Part shown: positions 39,156 to 48,135 of the stretch, in pieces
Layout of the letters: every line of letters begins with the position of its first letter
Numbering within the stretch: the first letter of the stretch is position 1
From: Natrinema halophilum
GTDB lineage: Archaea; Halobacteriota; Halobacteria; Halobacteriales; Natrialbaceae
Assembly: GCF_013402815.2 (NCBI RefSeq)
Contig: NZ_CP058601.1
Coordinates: 4,278,001-4,342,000 of the forward strand
Length of the DNA: 64,000 nt
Direction of reading: 5' to 3'
Notes under the pieces: model-generated
Told to the model about the DNA's origin: nothing
The model's input: only the letters and a program-made list of their open reading frames with translations
Databases searched by the model: none
Program-made: the position numbers and the translations under genes

Positions 39156-39565
39156 GTGGACTCGATCGTGGCCCAGATACTCCTCTTCACCCAGGAAACG
39201 TGCGGTGCGTGTGCGATGCAACGGGAGAAAAGCGACGGCTTCGAGGAAGCAATCGAAGACCCAACTCAGCAGTCGACCGGGCCCACCCAGCGGCTCGTCG
39301 ACATCGTGCGCGGATGAAGCTACGCCCTCCGAGTGAGCAGGACCCGGGACGATCGGCGGCAGTTCGTCGGGCGGTTCGGGGTCCCCACAGTTGCGACGCG
39401 GGACTCGTGCGGCCAGCGGCCGCGGACGAACCGCCCGTCGTCAGCATGCGGACTCACACCGTCGACTCGTTCGGGCTTGCCGTCGATCCATACTGGTCCC
39501 TGATCCGACCGGTCCTCCGTCGAATCTCGCGCGAGTCCGTCCGGAGATTGCCTTTTTGTGCGTAG
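39156..39565 (+). pseudogene. Decayed thioredoxin/glutaredoxin-like gene
   Basis: From a GTG near 39156-39168 the frame gives VAQILLFTQETCGACAMQRE, a thioredoxin-fold start with CxxC, then meets a TGA at about 39315. The same frame continues protein-like as YALRVSRTRDDRRQFVGRFG and VPTVATRD, which is the cis-Pro strand of the fold. A neighbouring frame then supplies DEPPVVSMRTHTVDSFGLAV and DPYWSLIRPVLRRI. One nonsense codon and one frameshift therefore break the gene. It sits between DUF302 and the SHOCT protein, where a copper-locus redox protein would be expected. Confidence 0.6.
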
Positions 39566-39591
39566 ACGCTACCAGACAATAGTGATGCGCT

Positions 39592-39960
39592 ATGTCCACG
39601 GAACGCACCACAGACGGGTGGCCTCGACTCGTCCTGATCGTTCTGGCCGTGATCGTCCTCTTCCCGCTGGTGATGCTGATCGTCGCAATACCGATGATGG
39701 GACTGATGGGCTGGTGGTGGAGCGGTAGCATGACCGGTGGATTATCACTGATCTGGGCTATCGGGATGCTGCTCGTCTGGCTTCTCGTCCTCCTCGGCAT
39801 CGGGTACCTTCTCTATCGCGGCCTCGCCGGCGGTGCCGGGCCATCGCCGACCAGCGATCGAGCACTCGAGGAACTCCGCGTCGCGTACGCCCGCGGTGAT
39901 CTCTCCGAAGCGGAGTTCGAAGAGCGTCGTGCGAAACTCGAGCGCGAGGAATCGCAATAA
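39592..39960 (+). CDS. Membrane protein with C-terminal SHOCT domain
   Basis: 122 residues. Two hydrophobic helices, RLVLIVLAVIVLFPLVMLIV and LIWAIGMLLVWLLVLLGIGY, are followed by a linker and the short SHOCT motif ALEELRVAYARGDLSEAEFE and RRAKLE. SHOCT modules act as small oligomerisation elements. Such proteins are frequent at the end of haloarchaeal copper loci. Confidence 0.85.
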   Translation: MSTERTTDGWPRLVLIVLAVIVLFPLVMLIVAIPMMGLMGWWWSGSMTGGLSLIWAIGMLLVWLLVLLGIGYLLYRGLAGGAGPSPTSDRALEELRVAYARGDLSEAEFEERRAKLEREESQ

Positions 39961-40481
39961 TGTACGGTCCTCTCCTCGAGGGGACAGCGGTGTGTGCTCC
40001 TCGCGACAGTCGCCGCCGCCATCACACGTATCTCGGGTGCGGTTACCGGGGATCACCAGGGTAGTTTGGAGACCGCCCTGTCTTCTCGATGAGTTGAATT
40101 TGTGCCCGACGCAGTCGTTCAGACACCGTGGGTGGAGACATATCGGTTCTGGGCACCCTCCTCGAATAATGCCTACTGCGGACTGTCGAAATAACCTCGT
40201 TCGTGGGCTATCCGGTGTGCCTCGGGCTGGCTGTCGGTAAGTCCATTCCCGGGGTTCTCGACTCTCTATCACGCGTGAGGCGGATGCTATACCCAGCTAG
40301 CGCTTCCACCACAGACACAGCGTCGGTCGGGTACCTGCGTTCATTCCAAACCCATCGCTATGCCGTCACGGCATATTGATTGCGCACAAGCAACTTCTCG
40401 GCTCGAAATCGATGGTGCAACAGCGCGTGCAACAGTGAATCGGCCTGATTACGACGCGGTCCCAACCGATGCCCTATGGTG
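39961..40481. other. Intergenic stretch, nothing recognised
   Basis: About 520 bp between the convergent SHOCT gene and ABC permease. No gene-like frame; the region is somewhat less GC-rich toward its right end. It may contain decayed sequence, but no family was recognised. Confidence 0.4.
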
Positions 40482-41354
40482 TCAGATATCCGCACTGTTG
40501 AATCGGTAGTATCCGACAACAAACGGGACGACGAGCCAGAAGAGGAGTACAATGAGACCGACTGCTGGAGTCACGTAGAACGGGTCGGCGTCAGCGGGCG
40601 TTATTTCGACACCGCCGCCGGTCTGGGCCGGAGCAGCACCGACTGTGTCCGCGAGATCAGGCAAGAGTGCAACGATCGACGTAAAGTACGCTGCGGACGG
40701 CGAGAGCTGGGTAACGAGAAACATCCAATCGGGTATTTCGGTCGGGAGCGTAAAGCCTTCGACGATGTAGAGTATCCCCATCGGGACAACATCCCAGAAT
40801 AACTCGAAGATTACGAAAAAGCCGAGCGCGAGCGTCGTCGCCCGTGACGTGGAACCTGTCGTCGCCGAAAGTCCCACCATGATACCCGCATACACGGCCG
40901 CGAACGACAATGTAACGAGGACGAACACCAGCATAGCCAGCGCATTGATCTCGCCGAGCAACATCGATCCGAATCCGAGTCCGAGTACGATCCCGACACT
41001 CAGACCGAACGAGAGCACTGCTGCTCGGCCAACGACTTTGCCAACGAAAACGTGCAATCGGGTAGTCGGTAACGAGAGCAGAAGTTTGATACTCCCAATC
41101 TCACGTTCTCCAGCGAGCGACTTGTAACAGACGACGATGGCTGCAAGCGGGACGAACAACCCGATGAGACCGACGCTAAAAAAGAGCAGGCCGCCGAACG
41201 TCGCTCCCGCTGGTTCGCCGAACATCTCGGGGACCTCGACGTACGCGTACGACGATATCACCGATAGCAGGACGAATACCGTAACGAGCGCCCACAATGC
41301 CCGCGACTGCACGGCGTCTCGGAAGTCCTTTTTTGCAACAGTCATCCAGGTCAT
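40482..41354 (-). CDS. ABC-2 type transporter permease (NosY-like)
   Basis: 290 residues, six membrane helices. It opens MTWMTVAKKDFRDAVQSRAL, the amphipathic start common to these permeases, and contains VCYKSLAGEREIGSIKLLLS, where the GERExGT-like segment marks the NosY/ABC-2 family. Then come helices such as VLSFGLSVGIVLGLGFGSML and VYAGIMVGLSATTGS. It pairs with the ATPase at 41351-42271, which overlaps its start by four bases. Substrate unknown. Confidence 0.88.
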   Translation of the reverse strand: MTWMTVAKKDFRDAVQSRALWALVTVFVLLSVISSYAYVEVPEMFGEPAGATFGGLLFFSVGLIGLFVPLAAIVVCYKSLAGEREIGSIKLLLSLPTTRLHVFVGKVVGRAAVLSFGLSVGIVLGLGFGSMLLGEINALAMLVFVLVTLSFAAVYAGIMVGLSATTGSTSRATTLALGFFVIFELFWDVVPMGILYIVEGFTLPTEIPDWMFLVTQLSPSAAYFTSIVALLPDLADTVGAAPAQTGGGVEITPADADPFYVTPAVGLIVLLFWLVVPFVVGYYRFNSADI

Positions 41355-42271
41355 ATTTCAGCCCCTGGTTCGTCGGCAGTATAGCGGACGAACAGATCCT
41401 CGAGCGAGGATTCAACGACCGAGAAATCTTGGATGGGCACCACGTCGGCGTCGATTGCACGCAACACGTCGAACTTCGAGACGCCATCAACGATAACCCG
41501 AAGCCGTCCATCAGCGGCTGTTGCACGTCCGACACCGTCGAGTTCAGATACGTGCGCCACGATCTCGTCGGTGAGGTCAGCGACGGAGACATACAGGGTT
41601 TCCCCCGTTTCCGTGGCGTCACGGAGGCCGTCGATCGTATCGACGGCGACGAGTTCCCCCCGATTTATGATCGCCACGCGATCGCAGACCGCCTCAACTT
41701 GCTCCATGACGTGACTGGAGAAAAAGACCGTCGTCCCGCGATCGTTCTCCGCTCGAATTATCTCGCGCATCTCACGGGCCCCGTTTGGATCCAATCCTGT
41801 CGATGGTTCGTCGAGGATGAGGAGGTCCGGATCACCGATGAGTGCCATCGCAAGAACGAGTCGCTGACGCATCCCCTTCGAGTAGCCACCTGCTTTTCGG
41901 TATGCGGCATCGGCAATTCGCACCCGCTCGAGAAGCGCTATCGGATCTTCGTCCACACCCTTCATCTCCAGTGCGAACTCGAGGTGTTGGAGACCGGTGA
42001 GCCGATCGTATACGTGGTAAGCGTCCGGGAGAACACCCGTTCGTTGCCGGACGGCTTTTCCTTCTGTCTGTGCATTGTGACCGAGAACGGTCACTATCCC
42101 CTCGGTCGGCCTGATAAAGTCCAATAAGATATCGATCGTTGTGGACTTGCCAGCACCGTTCGGCCCGAGAAACCCGAAGATTTCGCCCTCCTCGATCCGG
42201 AGGTCGAGATCATCGACTGCAACGACGTCACCGAATTGTTTCGTCAACCCGTCGATTTCAATCGCGCCCAT
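41351..42271 (-). CDS. ABC transporter ATP-binding protein (NosF/CcmA-like)
   Basis: 306 residues. Walker A GPNGAGKSTTIDILLDF, the Q-loop GVLPDAYHVYDRLTG, the signature GGYSKGMRQRLVLAMALIGD, Walker B LLILDEPSTGLDPNG and the H-loop VFFSSHVMEQVE are all present. A C-terminal domain of about 80 residues ends VVESSLEDLFVRYT. It starts the two-gene exporter operon. A TATA-like AATACTTATG lies on the minus strand about 80 bp upstream. Confidence 0.9.
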   Translation of the reverse strand: MGAIEIDGLTKQFGDVVAVDDLDLRIEEGEIFGFLGPNGAGKSTTIDILLDFIRPTEGIVTVLGHNAQTEGKAVRQRTGVLPDAYHVYDRLTGLQHLEFALEMKGVDEDPIALLERVRIADAAYRKAGGYSKGMRQRLVLAMALIGDPDLLILDEPSTGLDPNGAREMREIIRAENDRGTTVFFSSHVMEQVEAVCDRVAIINRGELVAVDTIDGLRDATETGETLYVSVADLTDEIVAHVSELDGVGRATAADGRLRVIVDGVSKFDVLRAIDADVVPIQDFSVVESSLEDLFVRYTADEPGAEI

Positions 42272-42473
42272 CGTGCCACCTCGAAAACATCACAGTGCCG
42301 CGTCCGGTTACCCTGACAAACGTCATTGGTGATTGTTTTCATCGAAATAGCATAAGTATTGTTGTTTAGTTTACATATTGACAATAGATTTACTCAAAGA
42401 TGTTTGAGAGCGCTCTCGCATCCTCGTAGCTTCTACCCGCAGAATAAGGATGGGATTCCACACGAGTGGTCAT

Positions 42474-43385
42474 CTAGGTAGTGGATATAGTGTCATCGGG
42501 CTGTCCGAGTGAGACCGTCGTCGTATCATCCATCGTGAAAGAAAGACTTTCATCGGCCAGTGTAATTTCGAACGAAGCGACAAACGGGTCATCGGAGACG
42601 ATATCAGTCACGATGACACCCGCTGTGAGATACTCGAAAAATTCCCACAGTGGCACGTCCAGTAGGGAAATATCGTGTTTCCAAAACAGATAGCGGACTG
42701 CTGGGTGAAACGCGACCGCGACTTCGATCGGTAGCGAAATTCTGTGCCGACATTCCCGACACGAGTTGACGTGGAGATAGATCGATTTTCCATCGTACTC
42801 GTACACGTCAACATCTGTATCGATAGGACCGAAGCACTCCGGACAAATGCCCCCTCGGAGTTGAACGTACATACTCCAGATTCGATACCCGAAACTTTCG
42901 ATGATTTCTGCCGACGTTCGACCTCGAGTTTGACTCTGTGGAAAGAAATCGGTTACGAGAATCGCCTCACACGACGTGCAGCGAATACGAAATTGTTCGG
43001 CGTCGAGCGTCGCTAGAAGTGACGCTTCTTCACAGGACAAACAAACGCCGGCGACGTCTCTATCATCGAACGTCGACGTGCTCTCGTACAGATCAGAGAG
43101 GATCGCACGAACGATTTTGTGACCGCTATACGTGAGCCGGTATCCGTCGGGCGTTTCGCGAACGAACTGGCCGTCGAGACGATCGAGGTGATACGAAAAC
43201 TGGGACGAACTATCGACGTTTACTGCGTTGTACAGTTCAGTAAAGCTCATTGTGTGCCACGGCTTTTGATGCTCTTGATCCACCTTATCCAATGCCAGTA
43301 GTATTTCCAGCCGATGGGCGTTCCCGAGCGAACTGATCGCATCGACCACTTCCTGCTCGATTTCGTAGCTTTGGTCAACTCCCAT
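42474..43385 (-). CDS. ArsR-type winged-helix regulator with Cys-rich zinc-ribbon region (DUF7351-like)
   Basis: 303 residues. Residues about 15-100 form an ArsR-like winged helix: ISSLGNAHRLEILLALDKVD, MSFTELYNAVNVDSSSQFSY, then HLDRLDGQFVRETPDGYRLT. The rest carries four CxxC pairs: VCLSCEEASL, IRCTSCEAIL, GICPECFGPI and NSCRECRHRI, so two zinc ribbons are likely. A paralogue lies at 51559-52545. It probably controls the adjacent ABC exporter on the same strand (inference). Confidence 0.85.
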   Translation of the reverse strand: MGVDQSYEIEQEVVDAISSLGNAHRLEILLALDKVDQEHQKPWHTMSFTELYNAVNVDSSSQFSYHLDRLDGQFVRETPDGYRLTYSGHKIVRAILSDLYESTSTFDDRDVAGVCLSCEEASLLATLDAEQFRIRCTSCEAILVTDFFPQSQTRGRTSAEIIESFGYRIWSMYVQLRGGICPECFGPIDTDVDVYEYDGKSIYLHVNSCRECRHRISLPIEVAVAFHPAVRYLFWKHDISLLDVPLWEFFEYLTAGVIVTDIVSDDPFVASFEITLADESLSFTMDDTTTVSLGQPDDTISTT

Positions 43386-43651
43386 GTTTCGTCGCTACTA
43401 TCCTTCTCAACTCCAGTCGAGTTAAGCGCGCGTACCTCCTGCGAATGAGAAGCGACAGCGTTAATCCCCGCCGGTCAAGTTCTCCCTGCCCAAGACATCA
43501 GACGTCGACCCGGATCAGGCAGACAGATAGATCCCAGCGTACGGCAACGGTCTGAGAACGATCGGTTCGCCTACCAGCACGAACGGCCCACCTCGACGAG
43601 ACGAATCAATGGTCAACGGCTGAACGCAACTTCTAACCACTTTACCGAATA

Positions 43652-44070
43652 CGCCACGTGGAGCTAATCAGTCGGTATGAACACGAGCAGGAACTCCAGC
43701 GCATTCTCGGTTGAATTTCCGACGAGTTCGCAGAACGTGTCGGATACGACCGCGACGAACTGTTAGAAGAATCTCCGATCCTCATCAGCGATGAGGGGAT
43801 GAACTACCCGGGCCTACTCGCCGGTTTCGGTGACTCCTTGAGGCCGAGGCTTCCGTTCCTTTCGGGCGTGCTTCCTGCTTCGACGAGACGTGTGTGCATT
43901 GTGGCTTACGTATTTTCGATCACGTGCCCATCTGCGTGCGCGACTGCACAGCCAACTGTGGCTCACCTAGCTACTTCTGTACCTGTGGGTGTCTGTCGGC
44001 GAACATCGACGAGAACGAACTGCCCTGCAGCGACGCTTGTGAGTGGTCACCGGAGTACCGTTACTCTGTC
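43652..44070 (+). pseudogene. Decayed gene with a cysteine-rich C-terminus
   Basis: The frame reads HVELISRYEHEQELQRILG, then a TGA at about 43711, then ISDEFAERVGYDRDELLEES and PILISDEGMNYPGLLAGFGD. After one frameshift near 43835 the next frame gives SCFDETCVHCGLRIFDHVP, ICVRDCTANCGSPSYFCTCG and CLSANIDENELPCSDACEW, with twelve Cys in about 60 residues. No ordinary start is seen. I do not recognise the family. A metal-binding role is suggested by the Cys content and by its place just upstream of the arsenic operon. Confidence 0.5.
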
Positions 44071-44125
44071 AAACCACCTTCTCTGTACACCTCTGTCCTG
44101 ATTTTGGGGACGAGATTTCCAGAAG

Positions 44126-44133
44126 GCTTATCT
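44126..44133 (+). promoter_or_regulatory. Likely TATA box of the arsenic operon
   Basis: GGCTTATC lies about 28-30 bp upstream of the arsR ATG at 44158, fitting a leaderless transcript of the whole operon. Confidence 0.4.
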
Positions 44134-44157
44134 GAAGAGTTGTTCATACATTCATCT

Positions 44158-44556
44158 ATGAGTCAGCAGTCAGAACGACTTGAGCGGCTGATAACGGATC
44201 AAGAAGGCGAATGCTGTGCCGACGATATCGACGCCCACATCGAGACGCTCGAACGGCACGTTACGGACCTCCCATCAGATACTGCACGGGACCAAGCGGC
44301 ACTCAAGACCCTCAGTAACGATACTCGATACACAATCGTTCGACTTCTCGCCGCTGCTGGGCGGGAACTGTGCGTCTGCGAAATTACGCCCGTCGTCGAT
44401 GTTAGTGACAGTGCGGTGAGCCACGCGCTCTCCGACCTCTCCGACGCTGGCCTCGTGACCCGACGCAAAGATGGCACCTGGCGCTACTACGAAGCGACCG
44501 ACCGAGCAACTGGACTCCTTACGGCGCTCGATCAAACCCGGGAGGCATCCAAATGA
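44158..44556 (+). CDS. arsR: ArsR/SmtB-family arsenic repressor
   Basis: 132 residues. The winged helix is KTLSNDTRYTIVRLLAAAGR, ELCVCEITPVVDVSDSAVSH, then ALSDLSDAGLVTRRKDGTWR. The ELCVCEI motif gives the classic As(III)-sensing Cys pair on the helix before the recognition helix. A further Cys pair lies at GECCADD near residue 20. It should repress the operon it heads until arsenite binds. It overlaps arsC by four bases. The open extension upstream belongs to the decayed Cys-rich frame. Confidence 0.92.
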   Translation: MSQQSERLERLITDQEGECCADDIDAHIETLERHVTDLPSDTARDQAALKTLSNDTRYTIVRLLAAAGRELCVCEITPVVDVSDSAVSHALSDLSDAGLVTRRKDGTWRYYEATDRATGLLTALDQTREASK

Positions 44557-44996
44557 ATTCGCCTGCCGTTCGCGTGGCGTTTACGTGCGTACAGAACGCT
44601 GGCCGCAGTCAGATGGCAACCGCGTTTGCCGAGCAAGAACGGCGAGACAGAGGTCTTGATGACGAGGTAGAGATTCTAACTGGTGGAACGCACCCGGCAG
44701 ATCACGTCCACGACATCGCCGTTGAAGTGATGGAAGGAGACGGGTTCGACCTGTCTGACCGAACGCCACGTGAGATCACGACAGCTGAACTGAACTCTTG
44801 TGATTACGTGGCGACGATGGGTTGCTCGACGCTCGACCTTGAGACAGACGACCCGACGGTCGATGTTCGAGACTGGGCACTTGATGACCCCGATGGAAAG
44901 GATCTCGACGAGGTTCGTGAAATCCGTGAGGAGATCCGACAGCGAATTCGAGACCTCTTCGACGAGGTCGAACAGGAGGTGAACGAAGATGTCTGA
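44553..44996 (+). CDS. arsC: Arsenate reductase (low-molecular-weight phosphatase type)
   Basis: 147 residues. The phosphatase loop is FTCVQNAGRSQMA, matching C-x5-R (Cys11 area) of thioredoxin-coupled ArsC. A later Cys pair lies at NSCDYVATMGCSTLDLE, the resolving Cys positions, and DWALDDPDGKDLDEVREIRE holds the family's DP-x-G motif. It reduces arsenate to arsenite for export or methylation. It overlaps arsR (4 bp) and arsM (8 bp). Confidence 0.92.
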   Translation: MNSPAVRVAFTCVQNAGRSQMATAFAEQERRDRGLDDEVEILTGGTHPADHVHDIAVEVMEGDGFDLSDRTPREITTAELNSCDYVATMGCSTLDLETDDPTVDVRDWALDDPDGKDLDEVREIREEIRQRIRDLFDEVEQEVNEDV

Positions 44997-45831
44997 TTCA
45001 GCGCAGGCGAAGTCCGACGAGCCCCTTGATCCGGCGACACAACGGCGTGTTGTTCGTGATCGATACGCCAGGATTGCGACGGAAACCGAGGCAAAGGAAC
45101 GTGGTTGCAGCACCTCGGACGGGTGTTGCACCGAGGATGCTTCTGGTACGGGAGATACTGCCGAGACGGCAACGCAACTCGGCTACTCGACAGCTGACGT
45201 CGAGAGCATCGACGGCGAGGCGAATCTCGGGCTCGGCTGTGGTAACCCACAAGCGCTCGCGTCGCTCACCGAGGGTGAGACTGTCGTGGATCTCGGATCT
45301 GGGGCTGGCTTCGACTGCTTTCTCACAGCGCAGGAAGTCGGTGAAGCAGGTCAGGTAATCGGGGTCGATATGACGCCGGAAATGGTCGAGAAAGCCCGCG
45401 CGAACGCTACTAAGAACGAAAGTGAGAACGTCGAATTTCGGCTGGGGGAGATCGAGCACCTGCCAGTCGCCGACGACAGTATCGACGTCATCATCTCGAA
45501 TTGCGTGGTGAACCTCTCCCCGAACAAACCACAGGTTTTCCGAGAGGCCTTCCGCATCCTTCGACCGGGCGGACGACTCGCTATCTCGGATGTCGTCATG
45601 ACCGCCGACGTATCACGGGACATCCGTGCCGATCCGGACTCTGTTGCCTCCTGTGTCGCAGGCGCATCAACTATCGACCGACTGAATGAGATGCTTACTG
45701 ACGCCGGGTTCGAGCAAATCGACATCTCTCCGAAAGATGATAGCGACCAGTTCATCCGCGAGTGGGACGACGAATACGACGTGAGCGAATTCCTCGTTTC
45801 TGCGAGCATCACTGGTCGGAAACCGGAATGA
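44989..45831 (+). CDS. arsM: Arsenite S-adenosylmethionine methyltransferase
   Basis: 280 residues. A Rossmann SAM site is seen as ETVVDLGSGAGFDCFLTAQE (motif I) and VIGVDMTPEMVEKARANAT. The arsenic-binding Cys are C-rich: GCSTSDGCCTEDA near the N-terminus, SNCVVNLSPNK (the ArsM Cys174-like position) and VASCVAGAS (the Cys224-like position). It methylates As(III) to methylated, often volatile, forms. The reading frame overlaps arsC. The family call is strong. Confidence 0.93.
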   Translation: MSDSAQAKSDEPLDPATQRRVVRDRYARIATETEAKERGCSTSDGCCTEDASGTGDTAETATQLGYSTADVESIDGEANLGLGCGNPQALASLTEGETVVDLGSGAGFDCFLTAQEVGEAGQVIGVDMTPEMVEKARANATKNESENVEFRLGEIEHLPVADDSIDVIISNCVVNLSPNKPQVFREAFRILRPGGRLAISDVVMTADVSRDIRADPDSVASCVAGASTIDRLNEMLTDAGFEQIDISPKDDSDQFIREWDDEYDVSEFLVSASITGRKPE

Positions 45832-45837
45832 CCACTG

Positions 45838-47004
45838 ATGAGTAACAGTGTCGCCCACGAACACGGACCGAACTGTGATTGCAAAAGCTGTGGTGACCCT
45901 CGGTCGATGAATTTTCTCGACAAGTATCTCACCGTCTGGATCTTCGGTGCGATGGCCGTCGGTGTTGGACTTGGGTTCGTCGCCCCGTCGGTGACACAGC
46001 CGATTCAGGATCTTCACCTCGTCGAGGTCGGACTGATTCTGATGATGTACCCGCCGCTTGCGAAGGCAGACTACTCCCAGCTCCCGACCGTGTTTCGCAA
46101 CTGGCGCGTCCTCGGATTGAGTCTCGTCCAGAACTGGCTCATCGGGCCGACCCTAATGTTTGGACTGGCAGTGGTCTTTTTCAGCGGGCTCGTTCCCGGA
46201 TTGCCCGCTCGTCCCGAGTACTTCCTCGGCCTCGTGTTCATCGGGATGGCCCGGTGCATTGCGATGGTGCTCGTCTGGAACGAACTCGCAGAGGGCTCGA
46301 CCGAGTACGTCACCGGGCTGGTCGCGTTCAACAGCCTCTTCCAGATTCTGACCTACGGTGTGTACGTCTGGTTCTTCGGGCTATTCCTCCCACCGCTGCT
46401 CGGGATGGAGAGCCTCGTCGCCGGAATCGAGACGTTCAACATCACGTCGATGCAGGTTTTCCAGGCGATTGTGATCTTCCTCGGAATTCCGTTCGCCGGG
46501 GGGTTCCTGACTCGCTACGTCGGAACCCGGGTGAAGAGTGAGGATTGGTACGATGACGTGCTCGTTCCGAAAATCGATCCGTTGACACTCGTCGCACTGT
46601 TGTTCACTGTGATCGTAATGTTCGCCACACAGGGTGAGAACATCGTCGCGTCACCTGGAGACGTGCTCCTGATTGCCGTACCGTTGACGATCTACTTCGT
46701 AGTGATGTTCCTGGTGAGCTTCGGTATGGGGAGGGGGATCGGCGCAGACTACTCGACAACGACCGCCATCGGCTTCACTGCCGCTTCGAACAACTTCGAG
46801 TTGGCAATCGCCGTCGCGGTCGCAGTCTTCGGTGTCGGGTCGGGTATTGCCTTCACGACCGTAGTTGGCCCGCTGATCGAGGTGCCGGTGTTGCTTGCGT
46901 TGGTCAACGTTGCGCTGTACTTCCAGCGCCAATTGGATTGGGGAGGGACAACTACGAAGAGCCGTTCTACACCCGCACCAAGGTCCGCTTCCAAGGAGGA
47001 TTGA
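45838..47004 (+). CDS. acr3: Arsenite efflux permease, ACR3 type
   Basis: 388 residues, ten membrane helices. The hallmark is GMARCIAMVLVWNELAEGST, whose Cys is required for arsenite transport in ACR3 proteins. Also typical are LMMYPPLAKADYSQLP near helix 2 and TTTAIGFTAASNNFELAIAV in helix 9. An N-terminal extension HEHGPNCDCKSCGDPRS holds His and three Cys and may bind metal; it is not part of the core family. It follows arsM by six bases. Confidence 0.94.
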   Translation: MSNSVAHEHGPNCDCKSCGDPRSMNFLDKYLTVWIFGAMAVGVGLGFVAPSVTQPIQDLHLVEVGLILMMYPPLAKADYSQLPTVFRNWRVLGLSLVQNWLIGPTLMFGLAVVFFSGLVPGLPARPEYFLGLVFIGMARCIAMVLVWNELAEGSTEYVTGLVAFNSLFQILTYGVYVWFFGLFLPPLLGMESLVAGIETFNITSMQVFQAIVIFLGIPFAGGFLTRYVGTRVKSEDWYDDVLVPKIDPLTLVALLFTVIVMFATQGENIVASPGDVLLIAVPLTIYFVVMFLVSFGMGRGIGADYSTTTAIGFTAASNNFELAIAVAVAVFGVGSGIAFTTVVGPLIEVPVLLALVNVALYFQRQLDWGGTTTKSRSTPAPRSASKED

Positions 47005-47032
47005 CGTCACCGCACTGACGACCCCTTACTTT

Positions 47033-48040
47033 ATGACACGACTCTCAAAACAGCGGGTTCAGCACAACCAGGTCGCGTTGTACGCCCTCGCCGTGCTTCT
47101 CGCAATCGGTACTGGCCTCGGACGACCGAGCGCGAGTACGATTCTCGAAACACTCATCAATCCCGTTCTGGCGGTACTATTGTACGTCACGTTCCTGGAA
47201 ATTCCGTTCGTTCGGATTCGGCGTGCGTTCCGGAACGGCCGGTTTATACTGGCTGCCCTCGGAATGAATTTCGTCGTCGTCCCGGTCGTCGTGTTCGGCC
47301 TCACGCGGTTTCTACCGCAGGAGCCAGTGATTCTCGTTGGGGTGTTTATGGTGTTGTTGACGCCGTGTGTCGACTACGTCATCACGTTCACGGAACTTGC
47401 CGGCGGTGACTCAGAGCAAATTACTGCCGTGACGCCGGCGCTGATGCTCATCCAGTTGCTGGTACTTCCGCTGTACCTGTGGTTATTTCTGGGTCAGCAG
47501 GTAGCCGGGTTCATCGAGGCTGGACCGTTCATCGAGGCATTCGTCGTGATTATCGCACTGCCGCTGACGCTCGCGTGGGTCACCGAATATTGGGCTGAAC
47601 ACTCCAATCGCGGTAAGGAGTGGCAGAACACGATGGGATGGTTACCGGTGCCGATGATGGGTGTGACGCTGTTCGTCGTCGTCGCTTCCCAGTTGCCTCG
47701 CGTTCAGGATTCGATCGATCAAATTGCTGCTGTCGTCCCGATCTACGTTGCCTTTCTGCTGATCATGCCACTGCTCGGGCGGCTCACGGCTGGCTTGCTC
47801 GGCATGGAGGTCGGAGAGAGCCGTGCGCTCGTGTTCACGTCCGTCACGCGAAACTCGCTGGTAATCCTTCCCTTGGCACTCGCGTTGCCGTCGGAGTACG
47901 CGCTCGCACCGGCGGTCGTCGTGACCCAAACGCTCGTCGAACTATCGGGGATGGTCGTTCTCACTCGGGTCGTCCCGAGTTGGCTCGTGCCCGACACCTC
48001 CCAACGGTTCCTCAGTCTCGATATCGGGCGAAGCGACTGA
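47033..48040 (+). CDS. Second arsenic-operon carrier (bile acid:sodium symporter/ArsB-like superfamily)
   Basis: 335 residues from the ATG at 47033, ten helices. It is related in fold to ACR3: NPVLAVLLYVTFLEIPFVRI, LTPCVDYVITFTELAGGDS with a Cys in the equivalent helix, and FTSVTRNSLVILPLALALPS. The Cys of LTPCVDY corresponds roughly in position to the ACR3 Cys. Its role may be export of arsenite, antimonite or a methylated arsenical; the sequence does not decide. The ATG is 28 bp after acr3. Confidence 0.85.
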   Translation: MTRLSKQRVQHNQVALYALAVLLAIGTGLGRPSASTILETLINPVLAVLLYVTFLEIPFVRIRRAFRNGRFILAALGMNFVVVPVVVFGLTRFLPQEPVILVGVFMVLLTPCVDYVITFTELAGGDSEQITAVTPALMLIQLLVLPLYLWLFLGQQVAGFIEAGPFIEAFVVIIALPLTLAWVTEYWAEHSNRGKEWQNTMGWLPVPMMGVTLFVVVASQLPRVQDSIDQIAAVVPIYVAFLLIMPLLGRLTAGLLGMEVGESRALVFTSVTRNSLVILPLALALPSEYALAPAVVVTQTLVELSGMVVLTRVVPSWLVPDTSQRFLSLDIGRSD

Positions 48041-48135
48041 TCGGTGGGCCACTTTCGCCGTGCTCAAAATAGTGATCCTCTCTTGACGACCGTGAGGACG
48101 GAATTATATCGGTCCCTCGCTCGCACGTCGCGAGA

